Origin: JACQQW01 sp964520655
GTDB taxonomy: Bacteria; Omnitrophota; Gorgyraeia; Zapsychrales; Fredricksoniimonadaceae
Reading direction: 5' to 3'
Length of the DNA stretch: 64,000 nt
Assembly: GCA_964520655.1 (NCBI GenBank)
Contig: CAZFNI010000009.1
Coordinates: forward strand, 1 to 64,000
In this document: positions 25,266 through 34,247 of the stretch, in pieces
Numbering within the stretch: the stretch's first letter is position 1
How the letters are laid out: each line of letters begins with the position of its first letter
The notes under the pieces: generated by a model
What the model saw: only the letters and a program-made list of their open reading frames with translations
The model's database searches: none
Told to the model about the DNA's origin: nothing
Program-made: the position numbers and the translations under genes

Positions 25266-26066
25266 TCAATGCACCAAAAAATCTTCCAGCAAACGGTTGT
25301 ATTCCTCAACCTCAATTAAGAACGGCAAGTGGCCGCTGTCTTTGATCACATCAAATCGCGCATTATGCATATGCTCCGCCATCCACTCCATGACCAAAGG
25401 CGGACAGATATAATCGTCGCTGCCAGTGATAAACTGCATGGGACAGGTCATGCGGCTGATGCGGTCGCGCTGATCCGTATCCTCTAAGATCTTTAAAAAA
25501 TGCTGCAAGGCCTCTGGGTTAGGCAGCGGTTCCTGGCCGCGCAGCTGTTTTAGGTCCTTGAATCTCGGACTGTTGCGTTCTTTCATCGTAAAAAGTGAAC
25601 GGAAAAACATGTCCAGCACTGCCGCATATTCCCCGGTGAATTGCCGGCTTAGGGTACGGATCTTGTCGATGTCCAATCCCGCTGGATAATTGTCGCCCCT
25701 GGCAAACTTGGGGATAGATCCCGCTAAGGACATTCGCATCACCAAGAACGGCGCCTGACGGTAGATGTCCATGGCGATCAGCCCTCCCAGCGAAGATGCC
25801 GTCAGGTTGATATGTTCCCCGCCTAAATGATCGATCAATTCGATCAGGTCTTTCGCCAGCTCATTGATGCTCAAAGGCATCCAGCCGCTTTCTCCATGCC
25901 CTGGCAGATCAACAGCAACAGTGCGAAAACCTTTAGAAAAATAATCCTGCTGGGCGTGCCACAACCGGCTGCTGCCGCCAAAACCATGAATGAAAACGAG
26001 CAGCTCCCCTTCACCGAAAGAACGGTAGTGCCATCGTAATCCGCGTTGTGAAATAAAGTCGGACAT
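25266..26066 (-). CDS. Alpha/beta hydrolase, probable pimeloyl-ACP methyl ester esterase (BioH-type)
   Basis: The 266-residue alpha/beta hydrolase lies between bioF and bioC, where the esterase that demethylates pimeloyl-ACP methyl ester is expected. It has an HGFGGSS oxyanion loop (27-33), VDLPGHGESG, the nucleophile Ser92, and a late Asp (ITGSDDYICPP) and His (KDSGHLPF). The nucleophile elbow reads A-S-S-L-G-G, so the first Gly of the usual G-x-S-x-G is Ala90. E. coli BioH has GWSLGG there. The assignment rests on operon position. It could be one of the several non-orthologous BioH replacements. Confidence 0.75.
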   Translation of the reverse strand: MSDFISQRGLRWHYRSFGEGELLVFIHGFGGSSRLWHAQQDYFSKGFRTVAVDLPGHGESGWMPLSINELAKDLIELIDHLGGEHINLTASSLGGLIAMDIYRQAPFLVMRMSLAGSIPKFARGDNYPAGLDIDKIRTLSRQFTGEYAAVLDMFFRSLFTMKERNSPRFKDLKQLRGQEPLPNPEALQHFLKILEDTDQRDRISRMTCPMQFITGSDDYICPPLVMEWMAEHMHNARFDVIKDSGHLPFLIEVEEYNRLLEDFLVH

Positions 26067-26069
26067 AAA

Positions 26070-27227
26070 TTATAGCTGACGCATCGCATCTAAAAGCGCG
26101 CGTATATCCTCCGGTGCATGGGCGGCCGTGACCGTGATGCGCAGCCTCGATGTATGGGCCGGCACTGTCGGCGGACGGATGGCGCTGACATGAATCCCAG
26201 CCTCAAATAATTTCTTAGATGCTAAAAGCGCCGCCTCTTCCTCTTTGAATACCACAGGGATGATGGGGGTTTGGGATTGGAGCGTGTCATACCCATACCC
26301 TTTTAACGTTTCCCTGACCTCTTTCGCATACCCTAAGACCCGCGCTCGACGCTCTTGGCCTTCTATTGACCGAATGATCGACACGGCTTGACATGCCGCC
26401 GTAGTCACCGCGCTGGGCAGTGCGGTCGTATAAATAAAACTACGTGCGTGATTGACTAAATATGACTTAAGCGGCCGCGCGCCGCAGGCATAAGCCCCAA
26501 AACATCCCGCGGCTTTTGACAACGTCCCCATCTGAACATCGATACAGTTGCTGACATTCAATGCTTCCGCAAGCCCAGCGCCAGTTTTGCCTAAAACCCC
26601 AAACCCATGAGCCTCGTCGACCATCACCCACGCATCATGCTGTTTGGCCAGTTCAACGATTCGTTCAAGCGGCGCCAGATCCCCGTCCATACTAAACACA
26701 GTATCCGTAACGATCAAACGCCGGCGATACTTAGCACTGCTCTTCAAATATTCTTGCAGGGCGCCCATGTCCAGATGCGGATAACGCTTGACCTCTGCCC
26801 GGCTTAAAATGCACCCGTCAACGATCGAGGCATGGTTCAACTTATCTGAAAAAATAATGTCTTCCCGCCCCATCAAGGCCGGAATGATGCCGGTATTGGC
26901 GCCATACCCGCTGTTAAAAACCAGACATTCCTCGACAGATTTAAGATCAGCAATGTCCCGCTCTAAGCGTTCCACACTATCAGTGTTGCCTACAACCAGC
27001 CGCGACGCGCCGCTGCCGAAACCATCCTGTTCCATCGCCGCCTTGGCTGCCTGGATCAAACGCTCATCATTGGCAAGCCCCAGATAATCATTGGAACAAA
27101 AATTGAGTTTAGGGACACCCTCGATCGTGATCGAAGGTCCGCAGCTATTATTTCTAACCTTCAATTGTCTCAGCCTTTGAGCTTCTTTTAACTGGTCCAG
27201 GTCTTTCTGCAGCAGTGCGTTCATCAT
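26070..27227 (-). CDS. bioF: 8-amino-7-oxononanoate synthase
   Basis: BioF condenses pimeloyl-ACP with alanine to KAPA, a PLP reaction. The 385-residue protein has the FCSNDYLGLAND opening motif, the GSGASRLVVGNTD loop, VDEAHGFGVLGKTGAG, and the PLP lysine in MGTLSKAAGCFGAYACG. It overlaps birA by 4 nt and the hydrolase gene follows after 3 nt. No bioB was found in the window. Confidence 0.96.
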   Translation of the reverse strand: MMNALLQKDLDQLKEAQRLRQLKVRNNSCGPSITIEGVPKLNFCSNDYLGLANDERLIQAAKAAMEQDGFGSGASRLVVGNTDSVERLERDIADLKSVEECLVFNSGYGANTGIIPALMGREDIIFSDKLNHASIVDGCILSRAEVKRYPHLDMGALQEYLKSSAKYRRRLIVTDTVFSMDGDLAPLERIVELAKQHDAWVMVDEAHGFGVLGKTGAGLAEALNVSNCIDVQMGTLSKAAGCFGAYACGARPLKSYLVNHARSFIYTTALPSAVTTAACQAVSIIRSIEGQERRARVLGYAKEVRETLKGYGYDTLQSQTPIIPVVFKEEEAALLASKKLFEAGIHVSAIRPPTVPAHTSRLRITVTAAHAPEDIRALLDAMRQL

Positions 27228-28180
27228 GACAGCACCTGCACATCCCCGGCAATATGTTGATGGATCTTACCGCTGGCCTGACGGATGAGCAAACTGCCGT
27301 CCGCGCCAAGACCCTGTGCAATTCCTTCAACAATAGAAGCCCCTTGAGAAACACGGACACGACTTCCCAGAGAATCGCAATATTTCGTCCATTGTTTGAG
27401 TATCGGTGGCATGCCTTTACTGTTGAATGTCTCATACCAGAATTCCAGCCGTTCAAAAATATTCTGAAGCAGCACGACCCTGTTAACCTGCTGCCTGGTC
27501 GCTGTTTTTAATGATGTCGCCTGCTCCATCAGTTCTTTTCCAGTCGAATTCACATTGACGCCGATGCCAATGACCACCATTTTCACCTGGTCCATCTCCG
27601 CGCGCATTTCCGTTAAAATACCCGCTAATTTCTTCCCATCAATGAGAATATCATTAGGCCATTTGATCTGAACCTCCAGCTGACAGGTCATCCGTATGGC
27701 TTCAACCAGCGCCACCGCGCTCATGAGCGTCATCGACGGCATTTGGCTGATCGCAAAATCCGGACGGAAAACGATGGAAAAATACAAACCCTTATCTTTT
27801 GGTGACAACCACTGGCGGCCAAGCCTGCCCCGGCCCCTGGTCTGTGTTTCCGCGCACACGACCGTCCCTTGCGGGCAGCCGGCCATCCCTAACGCGAACG
27901 CATCATCCATTGTTGACGCTGTATTCTCTTTAACAACTGTTTCGCGGCCGATATAGCGCGTCTTTAGACCATAGGTTATCTCATGAGGCAAAAGTCGGTC
28001 GGGAGATGATTCCAGTTTATAACCAATGTGCGGGATAGCGGCGATCTCATAGCCTTCCTGACGCAGCTGGTCGATGTATTTCCAAACAGCGGCGCGGCTG
28101 ATGCCCAGCTGCTCGCTCATCTGCTCGCCGGAGACATGGGTCTTGGATTCTTTTAGGAAATGGATTATCTGCTGCTGCAT
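27224..28180 (-). CDS. birA: Biotin-protein ligase / biotin operon repressor BirA
   Basis: The protein attaches biotin to carriers such as AccB, and may repress biotin genes. I start it at ATG 28180 (318 residues) because this puts the winged helix (GEQMSEQLGISRAAVWKYIDQL) at the N-terminus as in group II BirA. The longer frame adds 60 non-homologous residues overlapping nifS. The ligase domain has TQTRGRGRLGRQW with the GRGRxGR adenylate loop, followed by KWPNDILIDGKKLAGIL. It sits inside the bio operon, so feedback on its own operon is plausible. I found no clear bio operator. Confidence 0.93.
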   Translation of the reverse strand: MQQQIIHFLKESKTHVSGEQMSEQLGISRAAVWKYIDQLRQEGYEIAAIPHIGYKLESSPDRLLPHEITYGLKTRYIGRETVVKENTASTMDDAFALGMAGCPQGTVVCAETQTRGRGRLGRQWLSPKDKGLYFSIVFRPDFAISQMPSMTLMSAVALVEAIRMTCQLEVQIKWPNDILIDGKKLAGILTEMRAEMDQVKMVVIGIGVNVNSTGKELMEQATSLKTATRQQVNRVVLLQNIFERLEFWYETFNSKGMPPILKQWTKYCDSLGSRVRVSQGASIVEGIAQGLGADGSLLIRQASGKIHQHIAGDVQVLS

Positions 28181-29310
28181 AGCTGGGCCGTTTTGATCTT
28201 TAGCTGCTGTTTGAAATATTCCAGGTCCTCTGGCGTTGTCCCGCGGCCAAGCGTGACCCGCAGCGACCCAAGCGCCAGCGCATCGCTTAAGCCAATGGCT
28301 TTTAAAACGTGAGACGGTGTGAGCGAACCGGAAGAACAGGCCGATCCCATGGAACAGCATATGCCCGACAGATCAAGGGCCGCGATCAACTCTTCGCCGC
28401 TTATCCCATTCCATGAAAAATGGGCGTTATGAGGAAGCCGATGCTTTAGGTGCCCGTTAATAACAGTTCCGGGGATATTATTGCGGACAAAATTGATCAG
28501 ATCATCGCGCATCAAGGCTTGGATCCCTGCTTCTTCGGCCATCTGCGTACGCGCGATCCTGGCCGCATGCCCCATTCCAACGATACCAGCCGTATTCTGC
28601 GTCCCAGCCCGCCGGGAGCGCTCCTGATCGCCTCCTAGAATAAGCGACTCAAAAGGCGTCCCCTGCCGCAGGAATAATGCCCCCACTCCTTGAGGCCCGT
28701 AAAATTTATGCGCGGACAATGACAACATATCCGCCATAAACGCGCCGGCATCAACGGGGATATGCCCCGCGGTCTGCACCGCATCAACAAAGAAACAGAC
28801 CCCGCGGTCACGCAGCAAATTCCCTATCTCAACCATGGGTTGGATCACACCGATCTCATTATTGGCATGTGCCACCACCGCTAAGATCGTATCTGGTCGG
28901 ATCAATGCCGCCACGGCCGCCGGTTCGACGATGCCGTCTTTCGTCACCGGGATAAAGGAAACCTCAAAGCCCTGCGCCACAAGACGTTTCATCGGCTCAA
29001 GAACAGAATGATGCTCGATGGCGCTGACGATCACATGGCGCCCCTTAGAGAACAACGACCGGGCCGCTGAGAATATGGCTGTATTATTGGCTTCTGTTGC
29101 CGATGATGTAAAAATAATTTCCTGCGGTTTGGCATGAAGCAGCAGGGCGACTTCCTCGCGGGCCCCCTCAATGGCTTTGCGGGCCCGACGTCCGGCAGCA
29201 TGCGGACTTAACGCATTGCCGAACTGTTCCGTAAAATAAGGACGCATGGCCTTGACCACAGACGGGTCGCAGGGGCATGTGGCCGCATGATCTAAATAGA
29301 TGGTTTTCAT
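28165..29310 (-). CDS. Cysteine desulfurase (NifS/IscS type)
   Basis: The 381-residue PLP enzyme takes sulfur from cysteine for Fe-S clusters and thio-modifications. It begins IYLDHAATCPCDPSV, has the PLP lysine in SLSAHKFYGPQGVGALF and the persulfide Cys in ICCSMGSACSSGSLTPSHV, on a loop compatible with group I enzymes. It is the first gene of the biotin run and overlaps birA by 16 nt. MnmA, a known sulfur acceptor of IscS-type enzymes, lies in the same operon. A consensus promoter is positioned so close to the ATG that the mRNA may be leaderless. Confidence 0.92.
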   Translation of the reverse strand: MKTIYLDHAATCPCDPSVVKAMRPYFTEQFGNALSPHAAGRRARKAIEGAREEVALLLHAKPQEIIFTSSATEANNTAIFSAARSLFSKGRHVIVSAIEHHSVLEPMKRLVAQGFEVSFIPVTKDGIVEPAAVAALIRPDTILAVVAHANNEIGVIQPMVEIGNLLRDRGVCFFVDAVQTAGHIPVDAGAFMADMLSLSAHKFYGPQGVGALFLRQGTPFESLILGGDQERSRRAGTQNTAGIVGMGHAARIARTQMAEEAGIQALMRDDLINFVRNNIPGTVINGHLKHRLPHNAHFSWNGISGEELIAALDLSGICCSMGSACSSGSLTPSHVLKAIGLSDALALGSLRVTLGRGTTPEDLEYFKQQLKIKTAQLCSSR

Positions 29311-29318
29311 TAAGGAAT

Positions 29319-29347
29319 ATTTTACAAAACTTAAGGGAGATTGTCAA
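29319..29347 (-). promoter_or_regulatory. Consensus promoter of the nifS-bio operon, possibly leaderless
   Basis: TTGACA (29347-29342, perfect) and TAAAAT (29324-29319, five of six) are 17 nt apart. Only 8 nt remain between the -10 and the ATG at 29310, so transcription should begin within about two bases of the start codon. There is no room for a Shine-Dalgarno sequence. Confidence 0.75.
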
Positions 29348-29381
29348 CCAGATGAGGATTGGTTGGTTTACAATAGAAAAG

Positions 29382-29465
29382 TGCTGGGGGAGGGAATTGA
29401 ACCCTCACAGCCGTGAAGCTACTAGTTTTTGAGACTAGCGCGTATACCAGTTCCGCCACCCCAGC
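29382..29465 (-). tRNA. tRNA-Leu (anticodon CAA)
   Basis: The minus strand folds into a full tRNA with long variable arm. The acceptor is GCTGGGG with CCCCAGC and discriminator A. The anticodon stem CTAGT/ACTAG holds the loop CTCAAAA (anticodon CAA, reads UUG). The T-arm has GTTCAATTC. The 3' CCA is not encoded. Confidence 0.95.
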
Positions 29466-29478
29466 AATATGTCAAAAG

Positions 29479-29552
29479 TGGAGCCAAGGAGGATCGAACC
29501 CCTGACCTCTTCCATGCCATGGAAGCGCTCTACCAAACTGAGCTATGGCCCC
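29479..29552 (-). tRNA. tRNA-Ala (anticodon GGC)
   Basis: The minus strand gives a 74-nt cloverleaf. The acceptor is GGGGCCA with TGGCTCC, in which position 3-70 is the G-U pair that specifies alanine. The anticodon loop ATGGCAT (anticodon GGC) sits on CTTCC/GGAAG, and the T-loop is GGTTCGATCC. CCA is not encoded. It lies 13 nt from tRNA-Leu in the same orientation. Confidence 0.96.
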
Positions 29553-29715
29553 ATATTACCACTGAAATTACTATCTCAAATAATAGAAAAATATGGGTGC
29601 CTATGCAACTACCACAATATTTTTTAGATAAGTTGCGGGCCCCAAAGTATTCCCATAAAGGGAATGATATTACCACCCATCCCCAACTTTGTCAAAAACT
29701 TATCTCATGCGGAAT

Positions 29716-29744
29716 TTGATTATAAACATCGGGCATGCTAAGCT
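29716..29744 (+). promoter_or_regulatory. Promoter of the secreted protein gene at 29751, possibly leaderless
   Basis: TTGATT (29716-29721) and TAAGCT (29739-29744) are 17 nt apart, and the -10 is preceded by TGC (extended -10). Six nucleotides separate it from the ATG at 29751. No Shine-Dalgarno sequence is present. Confidence 0.45.
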
Positions 29745-29750
29745 TTTGCT

Positions 29751-30263
29751 ATGAATAACCGCACCTGGATCTGCCTGTTGTTGCTTGTTTTCTGTTGCAT
29801 TGGGCCTGCCTCTGCCCAAGAACAAACCATTACCTTGCGCGACGGCACTGTCATGAAAGGCGAGCTGGTACAGGTGGAGAACGGTGTTTACACGATCCAG
29901 TCTTCTTCTCTGGGGCAGACCCAGATCAAAGCTGAAGAGATCGCCTCAATCAATACCGGCACAACTCCCGCCGCGAACACCGCCGCGTCAACACCTCAGC
30001 CGTCAATGAATGCGCAAATGCAGCAGCTTCAGAGCACCATCATGGCCAACCCCGATATGATGGCCGACATCCAGTCCATCGCCGCTGATCCGGATGTCAT
30101 CAAATTGATCACGACCCCTGGGATGCTTCAAGCCATCACCAGCAAAGATGTCGAGGCCCTGAAAAATAATCCCGCTGCCCAGCAATTGATGCAGAACCCC
30201 AAGATACAAATGCTCATCGAACGGCTTAAAAGCACCCAACAGCCTGCCGCTTCCGATCAATAA
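29751..30263 (+). CDS. Small secreted protein with N-terminal beta domain
   Basis: The 170-residue product has a signal peptide ending at PASAQ (residue 23). A beta-rich domain (about 25-68) follows, starting TITLRDGTVMKGELVQ and ending AEEIASI. A Thr/Ala/Pro linker then leads to a helical C-terminal part rich in Gln and Met (about 83-160). The N-terminal domain resembles that of the DUF2059 protein at 15091-15717, so the two are a paralogous domain pair. The C-terminal part is unlike DUF2059 and I do not recognise it. It is convergent with the next gene with 2 nt between stops. Confidence 0.7.
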   Translation: MNNRTWICLLLLVFCCIGPASAQEQTITLRDGTVMKGELVQVENGVYTIQSSSLGQTQIKAEEIASINTGTTPAANTAASTPQPSMNAQMQQLQSTIMANPDMMADIQSIAADPDVIKLITTPGMLQAITSKDVEALKNNPAAQQLMQNPKIQMLIERLKSTQQPAASDQ

Positions 30264-30265
30264 CT

Positions 30266-31393
30266 TTATAAAGATGGTAATCGTTGGTAGGACACCAGCC
30301 ATTCCAACCCCATGATCCCCGACTTGGTCTGGACTTGGTAGCGGGTCACGCCCGACTGTGTTGCTTGATAATCTCCCCACTGTACTGACAATTCATACGG
30401 ACCTCGCCCTTCTTGCCAGGGGCTTAAGAACACATAGAAACTGCGGCTGTGCTTATTGGTATGATAATATTTGTCAACGGCAATGGCTTGATATGCGGCA
30501 ATAGGCGAAACATCTTTAAACCCGTTATAAACAGCAGCCCCGTAGCGGGCCAAAAGCAGCGACCCCGCGAACGAAAACAGAAAACACATCACAAACGCCA
30601 GCCCGGAACGCGAAAACCCTTTGATCAGCATAAACGAGAACCATTGCCAACACACAAAGGCCGCCACCCACCAGGGCAGAACCAGCGACCATAAACGTCC
30701 ACCCTCGATGATACGATAATGGACCTCGGCATAGATCCACACCCCGATACCGGCGACTAACAATATGATACTTGCCGTTAACAGCACCGTCAGCCGCAAA
30801 ACGAACGCTTTAGCTGCCCCCTCAGGGGCACCTGTGTCCTGAGGAATAATTTTTGTAATATCAAGCACTGTGCGGGCAAGATGCCTGACCTCTTCGTCAG
30901 TATATTTATCCAGGTGTTTGTTGGGCCGCAGTCGAAGCAGACAGGTTGTGGGTGTTATTTCGATCGAAACAAAATGATCGAGCGCCCCGCGCACCAGGTC
31001 CCGGGACTTCTGTTGAGCGAACATCTTTCCTAAGAACTGCGGGTCATCGCATTCAAAATAGAACGCATCATTAAATGCCGGATCGGTCGTTTTACATTCG
31101 CCGGTCAGGCCGATATTCTTACAAAAACGATCAAAGCCGTTCTCTTTACGAATGACCAGTCTCCTGCTGAAATCCCCCTTCATCCAGAACTTAAGCAAAG
31201 GACTTTTTCCTTTTGATCCCTGCTCAAAATCCAGGCAAACCTCTTTCCCGTCGATATCAATAACCCCGCCGGTCAATCCCAGCGGCCTGCCATTTAAGCC
31301 CGCGATCTTTTTTCGCATGGGATTGGTCAACACCCTGGCAAAAATAAAGATACTGACAAATAGAACAGGCAAAGACACGATAAAAAATTTCAT
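30266..31393 (-). CDS. Predicted membrane protein of unknown function
   Basis: This 375-residue protein has an N-terminal membrane helix (about 2-22), a soluble region of about 170 residues that is probably extracytoplasmic or cytosolic, three further hydrophobic segments (about 200-225, 235-258, 265-290) and a soluble tail. I recognise no family. The soluble part contains ECDDPQFLGKMF and ITPTTCLLRLRPNKH but no catalytic motif. Its start lies 3 nt after the rlmN stop, so it is probably the last gene of the accA-rlmN unit. Confidence 0.7.
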   Translation of the reverse strand: MKFFIVSLPVLFVSIFIFARVLTNPMRKKIAGLNGRPLGLTGGVIDIDGKEVCLDFEQGSKGKSPLLKFWMKGDFSRRLVIRKENGFDRFCKNIGLTGECKTTDPAFNDAFYFECDDPQFLGKMFAQQKSRDLVRGALDHFVSIEITPTTCLLRLRPNKHLDKYTDEEVRHLARTVLDITKIIPQDTGAPEGAAKAFVLRLTVLLTASIILLVAGIGVWIYAEVHYRIIEGGRLWSLVLPWWVAAFVCWQWFSFMLIKGFSRSGLAFVMCFLFSFAGSLLLARYGAAVYNGFKDVSPIAAYQAIAVDKYYHTNKHSRSFYVFLSPWQEGRGPYELSVQWGDYQATQSGVTRYQVQTKSGIMGLEWLVSYQRLPSL

Positions 31394-31396
31394 CGG

Positions 31397-32443
31397 CTAC
31401 TCCTTATGCGCATGGCGCAGCTGACCGCAAGCCGCGTTGACATCCTTGCCCCTGGGTGTGCGGATGGTCGCCAAAATGCCGGCTTCTGCCAGTAGATCTT
31501 GAAAACGGGACATCTCGTCTTTGGAAGGCGTTTGATGGCCGAACTCCGACACCGGATTATATGGGATCAAATTCATTTTGCAGATGATCCCTTTGAAGGC
31601 TTTTTTCAGCGCGGCCACAGCACGGTCTGTGCAGGTCACATCCTTGATCAAAATATATTCAAAAGTGATCTGACGTTTGGTTTCCCTGGTATATTCCCGG
31701 CAAGCCGCGATCAATTCATCGAATGGGTATTTGCGGTTGACCGGCATAAGAACATTGCGGGACGCATTATCATAGCCGTGCAGCGACACGGCAAGCTCTA
31801 TCTGAAGATCTCCTTTGGCCAACGCCTTGATGCCGGGGACGATGCCGACAGTCGAGATGGTGATATGCCGAGCCCCGATGCCGATGCCTTTGGGAGAATT
31901 GATCATGGCGATCGCCTTGGTCAAATTATCAAGATTATCCAGAGGCTCGCCGGTCCCCATGAACACAATATTGGATAAAGGTTTCTGGTGATGCAGTGCT
32001 TCTGCTTTGACGTGCAGCACCTGGGCTAATATCTCCGCACACGTTAAATTGCGCGTCCAGCCGCCGATGCCGCTGGCGCAGAATTTGCAGCCGAATTTAC
32101 AACCGGCCTGAGTTGAAATGCAAGCGGTCGTGCGGCCAGCCGTGGGGATCAGCACGCTCTCGACTTTTTCATGATCGGCAAGGTCAAAGAGGAACTTCGT
32201 TGTCCCTTCCGACGACACCTGTTTGGCGGCGACCACATTGGGTTCTAAAACAAAATCTATTTCCAGTTTTTCCTGCACGGAACGGGGGATATTCTTCATC
32301 CCCTGAAACGAGGTCACGTGTTTCTGGTAGATCCATTCCGCAGCCTGGGCCGCACGGAAAGATTTCTCGCCAATGGACACGAAATAAGCCGACAACTCTT
32401 CCAGGGAAAGATCGCGGATGTCCGGCTTGGCTTGAGGGCTCAT
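31397..32443 (-). CDS. rlmN: Dual-specificity 23S rRNA/tRNA adenine-C2 methyltransferase RlmN
   Basis: RlmN methylates A2503 of 23S rRNA and A37 of some tRNAs by radical SAM chemistry. The 348-residue protein has the cluster motif CKFGCKFC, the VFMGTGEPLDNLDN motif, and the two catalytic cysteines, one late in VNAACGQL and one in the N-terminal cluster region. It starts 6 nt after the accA stop. Length and motif spacing are typical. Confidence 0.95.
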   Translation of the reverse strand: MSPQAKPDIRDLSLEELSAYFVSIGEKSFRAAQAAEWIYQKHVTSFQGMKNIPRSVQEKLEIDFVLEPNVVAAKQVSSEGTTKFLFDLADHEKVESVLIPTAGRTTACISTQAGCKFGCKFCASGIGGWTRNLTCAEILAQVLHVKAEALHHQKPLSNIVFMGTGEPLDNLDNLTKAIAMINSPKGIGIGARHITISTVGIVPGIKALAKGDLQIELAVSLHGYDNASRNVLMPVNRKYPFDELIAACREYTRETKRQITFEYILIKDVTCTDRAVAALKKAFKGIICKMNLIPYNPVSEFGHQTPSKDEMSRFQDLLAEAGILATIRTPRGKDVNAACGQLRHAHKE

Positions 32444-32449
32444 AGCGGA

Positions 32450-33391
32450 TTATTTCTCGATAAAATCGCCGATGGCACGGAATTTCGCGTAGCGCGCATC
32501 CAGCAATTTGTCCTTATCGCAGGCGGAAAGTTTCTTGAGATGTTTTAAAACAGCGCTTTTAAGGCTGGCGGCCGTCTCTTCATAATTGCGGTGGGCACCG
32601 CCCAGTGGTTCCGGGATGATCTCATCGACGATGCCGAATTTCTCCAAATGCTCGCCGTGCAGCTTGAGCGCTTCCGCGGCCAGAGGCGCTTTCTGGGAAC
32701 TGCGCCAAAGAATAGACGCACACCCTTCAGGAGAGATAACAGAATAATAGGCGTGCTCTAAGATCAACACTTTATCCGCCACGCCGATACCCAACGCGCC
32801 ACCGCTGCCGCCCTCTCCGATGACCGCTGCGATGATAGGTGTCTTTAAATTAGCCATGTCCCTTAAATTCTCGGCGATGGCCTGGGCCTGGCCGCGTTCT
32901 TCCGCGCCGATGCCGGGATAGGCGCCGGGCGTATCGATCAGACAAATGACCGGAACATCGAACTTGGCCGCCATGCGCATCAAACGCATCGCTTTGCGAT
33001 ACCCTTCCGGGTGAGCACAGCCGAAATTGCGGGCAATATTCTCTTTCACGTCGCGCCCCTTTTGATGCCCCATGATCATGACTTTTTGTCCGTCTATTTT
33101 GGCAAACCCGCCGATAATGGCCAGGTCATCCGCGTACAAACGGTCCCCGTGCAGTTCCATGAACTCATCCGTCATCAACCGGATATAGTCGAGGGTGAAC
33201 GGACGTTTGGGGTTGCGGGCGATCTGCACCCGCTGCCACGTCGTCAAATTCTGATAAATATCTTTTTTTAACTTGTCGAGTTTGGATTCAAGACGCTTGA
33301 TCTCAGGTTCCAGCGTCACGCGCTTGGAGCCCATCTTGCGCAACTCTTCGATCTTTTTTTCCAGTTCGACGATCGGTTTTTCAAAATCCAA
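32450..33391 (-). CDS. accA: Acetyl-CoA carboxylase carboxyltransferase alpha subunit
   Basis: AccA and AccD transfer the carboxyl group from biotin to acetyl-CoA, the first step of fatty-acid synthesis. The 313-residue protein begins DFEKPIVELEKKIEEL and contains FGCAHPEGYRKAMRLM, the DTPGAYPGIGAEERGQ loop and GEGGSGGALGIG. The first codon is TTG at 33391 with only a weak purine stretch before it. This enzyme depends on biotin made by the bio operon encoded about 10 kb away. AccD is not in the window. Confidence 0.95.
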   Translation of the reverse strand: MDFEKPIVELEKKIEELRKMGSKRVTLEPEIKRLESKLDKLKKDIYQNLTTWQRVQIARNPKRPFTLDYIRLMTDEFMELHGDRLYADDLAIIGGFAKIDGQKVMIMGHQKGRDVKENIARNFGCAHPEGYRKAMRLMRMAAKFDVPVICLIDTPGAYPGIGAEERGQAQAIAENLRDMANLKTPIIAAVIGEGGSGGALGIGVADKVLILEHAYYSVISPEGCASILWRSSQKAPLAAEALKLHGEHLEKFGIVDEIIPEPLGGAHRNYEETAASLKSAVLKHLKKLSACDKDKLLDARYAKFRAIGDFIEK

Positions 33392-33410
33392 AGCAGCCTC
33401 TTTCTTGTTG

Positions 33411-34235
33411 TTAATCCTGGATCACGACCTGCGTGCCCATCGGAAGAAGGTCATACAGCTCCTCGACCTGCGCGTTGATCATGCGCACGCATCCGGCAGT
33501 CACTTGCTGGCCGATCTTATCCGGCTGGGTCGTTCCGTGTATCCCGTAATGAGGATCGGTGTCAAACCCCATCCAGCGCGTACCCAACACATTCTCCGGA
33601 CTCTCCGGCGGAACCGGAGCCCCGCCCGGCTTAAACCACACCGGATTGGCCAGTTTGGTCGCGATCTTAAATGTCCCTACCGGCGTGATATTATTCGCAC
33701 CCGTCGAGACGTGATAGACTTTCAGCACCTCGTCTCCGGTTTTCAGCATCAGGATGTTCTGCCCCTTTTTGACTAAGACATTGAACGGCGCGTTCCAGAT
33801 CCGCAGTTTCTGTCCAACACGGATCACATCGCTTTTTAACACATTGGTCTTCTTGATCAGTTCCTTGGTCGTATTGTACTGCTTGGCCAATTTCCCCAAT
33901 GAATCCCCGGGGACGACTTCATGCAGCAAGGTTTGCGGCGCCGGGACATTGGTGGTGATGATCGACAAGTTCAATTCCCCCAACCTGTCTTGAATGTCTT
34001 GGATCTTATCGTATTCCGGATAGTCGGAAAGGATCTGGGTGTAGGCTTCCTTTGCCTTTAATTTATTATTCTCACTTTCATACTTATCCGCCTGCGCCAG
34101 CAACTGAGCCACGGGAACAGAGACTGCCGAATCGTTGGCAGCCGCACTCTTCTTGCTTAAATGAGAACCCACCGCCCAACCCACGCCGCCTAAAACCAAA
34201 ACTACCGCTGCAATGATGATCACCCGCTGATTCAT
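33411..34235 (-). CDS. LysM-L,D-transpeptidase (YkuD family), membrane anchored
   Basis: The 274-residue protein has an N-terminal membrane anchor (about 4-24), a short helical region with a TPR-like look (about 45-90), a LysM peptidoglycan-binding domain (about 105-148, VVPGDSLGKLAKQYNTT) and a YkuD catalytic domain (about 155-270). The YkuD signature is YGIHGTTQP followed by VTAGCVRM, with Cys as nucleophile and Thr where the usual motif has Ser. Such enzymes make 3-3 crosslinks or attach proteins to peptidoglycan, so the cell very likely has a peptidoglycan wall. Confidence 0.92.
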   Translation of the reverse strand: MNQRVIIIAAVVLVLGGVGWAVGSHLSKKSAAANDSAVSVPVAQLLAQADKYESENNKLKAKEAYTQILSDYPEYDKIQDIQDRLGELNLSIITTNVPAPQTLLHEVVPGDSLGKLAKQYNTTKELIKKTNVLKSDVIRVGQKLRIWNAPFNVLVKKGQNILMLKTGDEVLKVYHVSTGANNITPVGTFKIATKLANPVWFKPGGAPVPPESPENVLGTRWMGFDTDPHYGIHGTTQPDKIGQQVTAGCVRMINAQVEELYDLLPMGTQVVIQD

Positions 34236-34247
34236 ATCAACTCCTGT

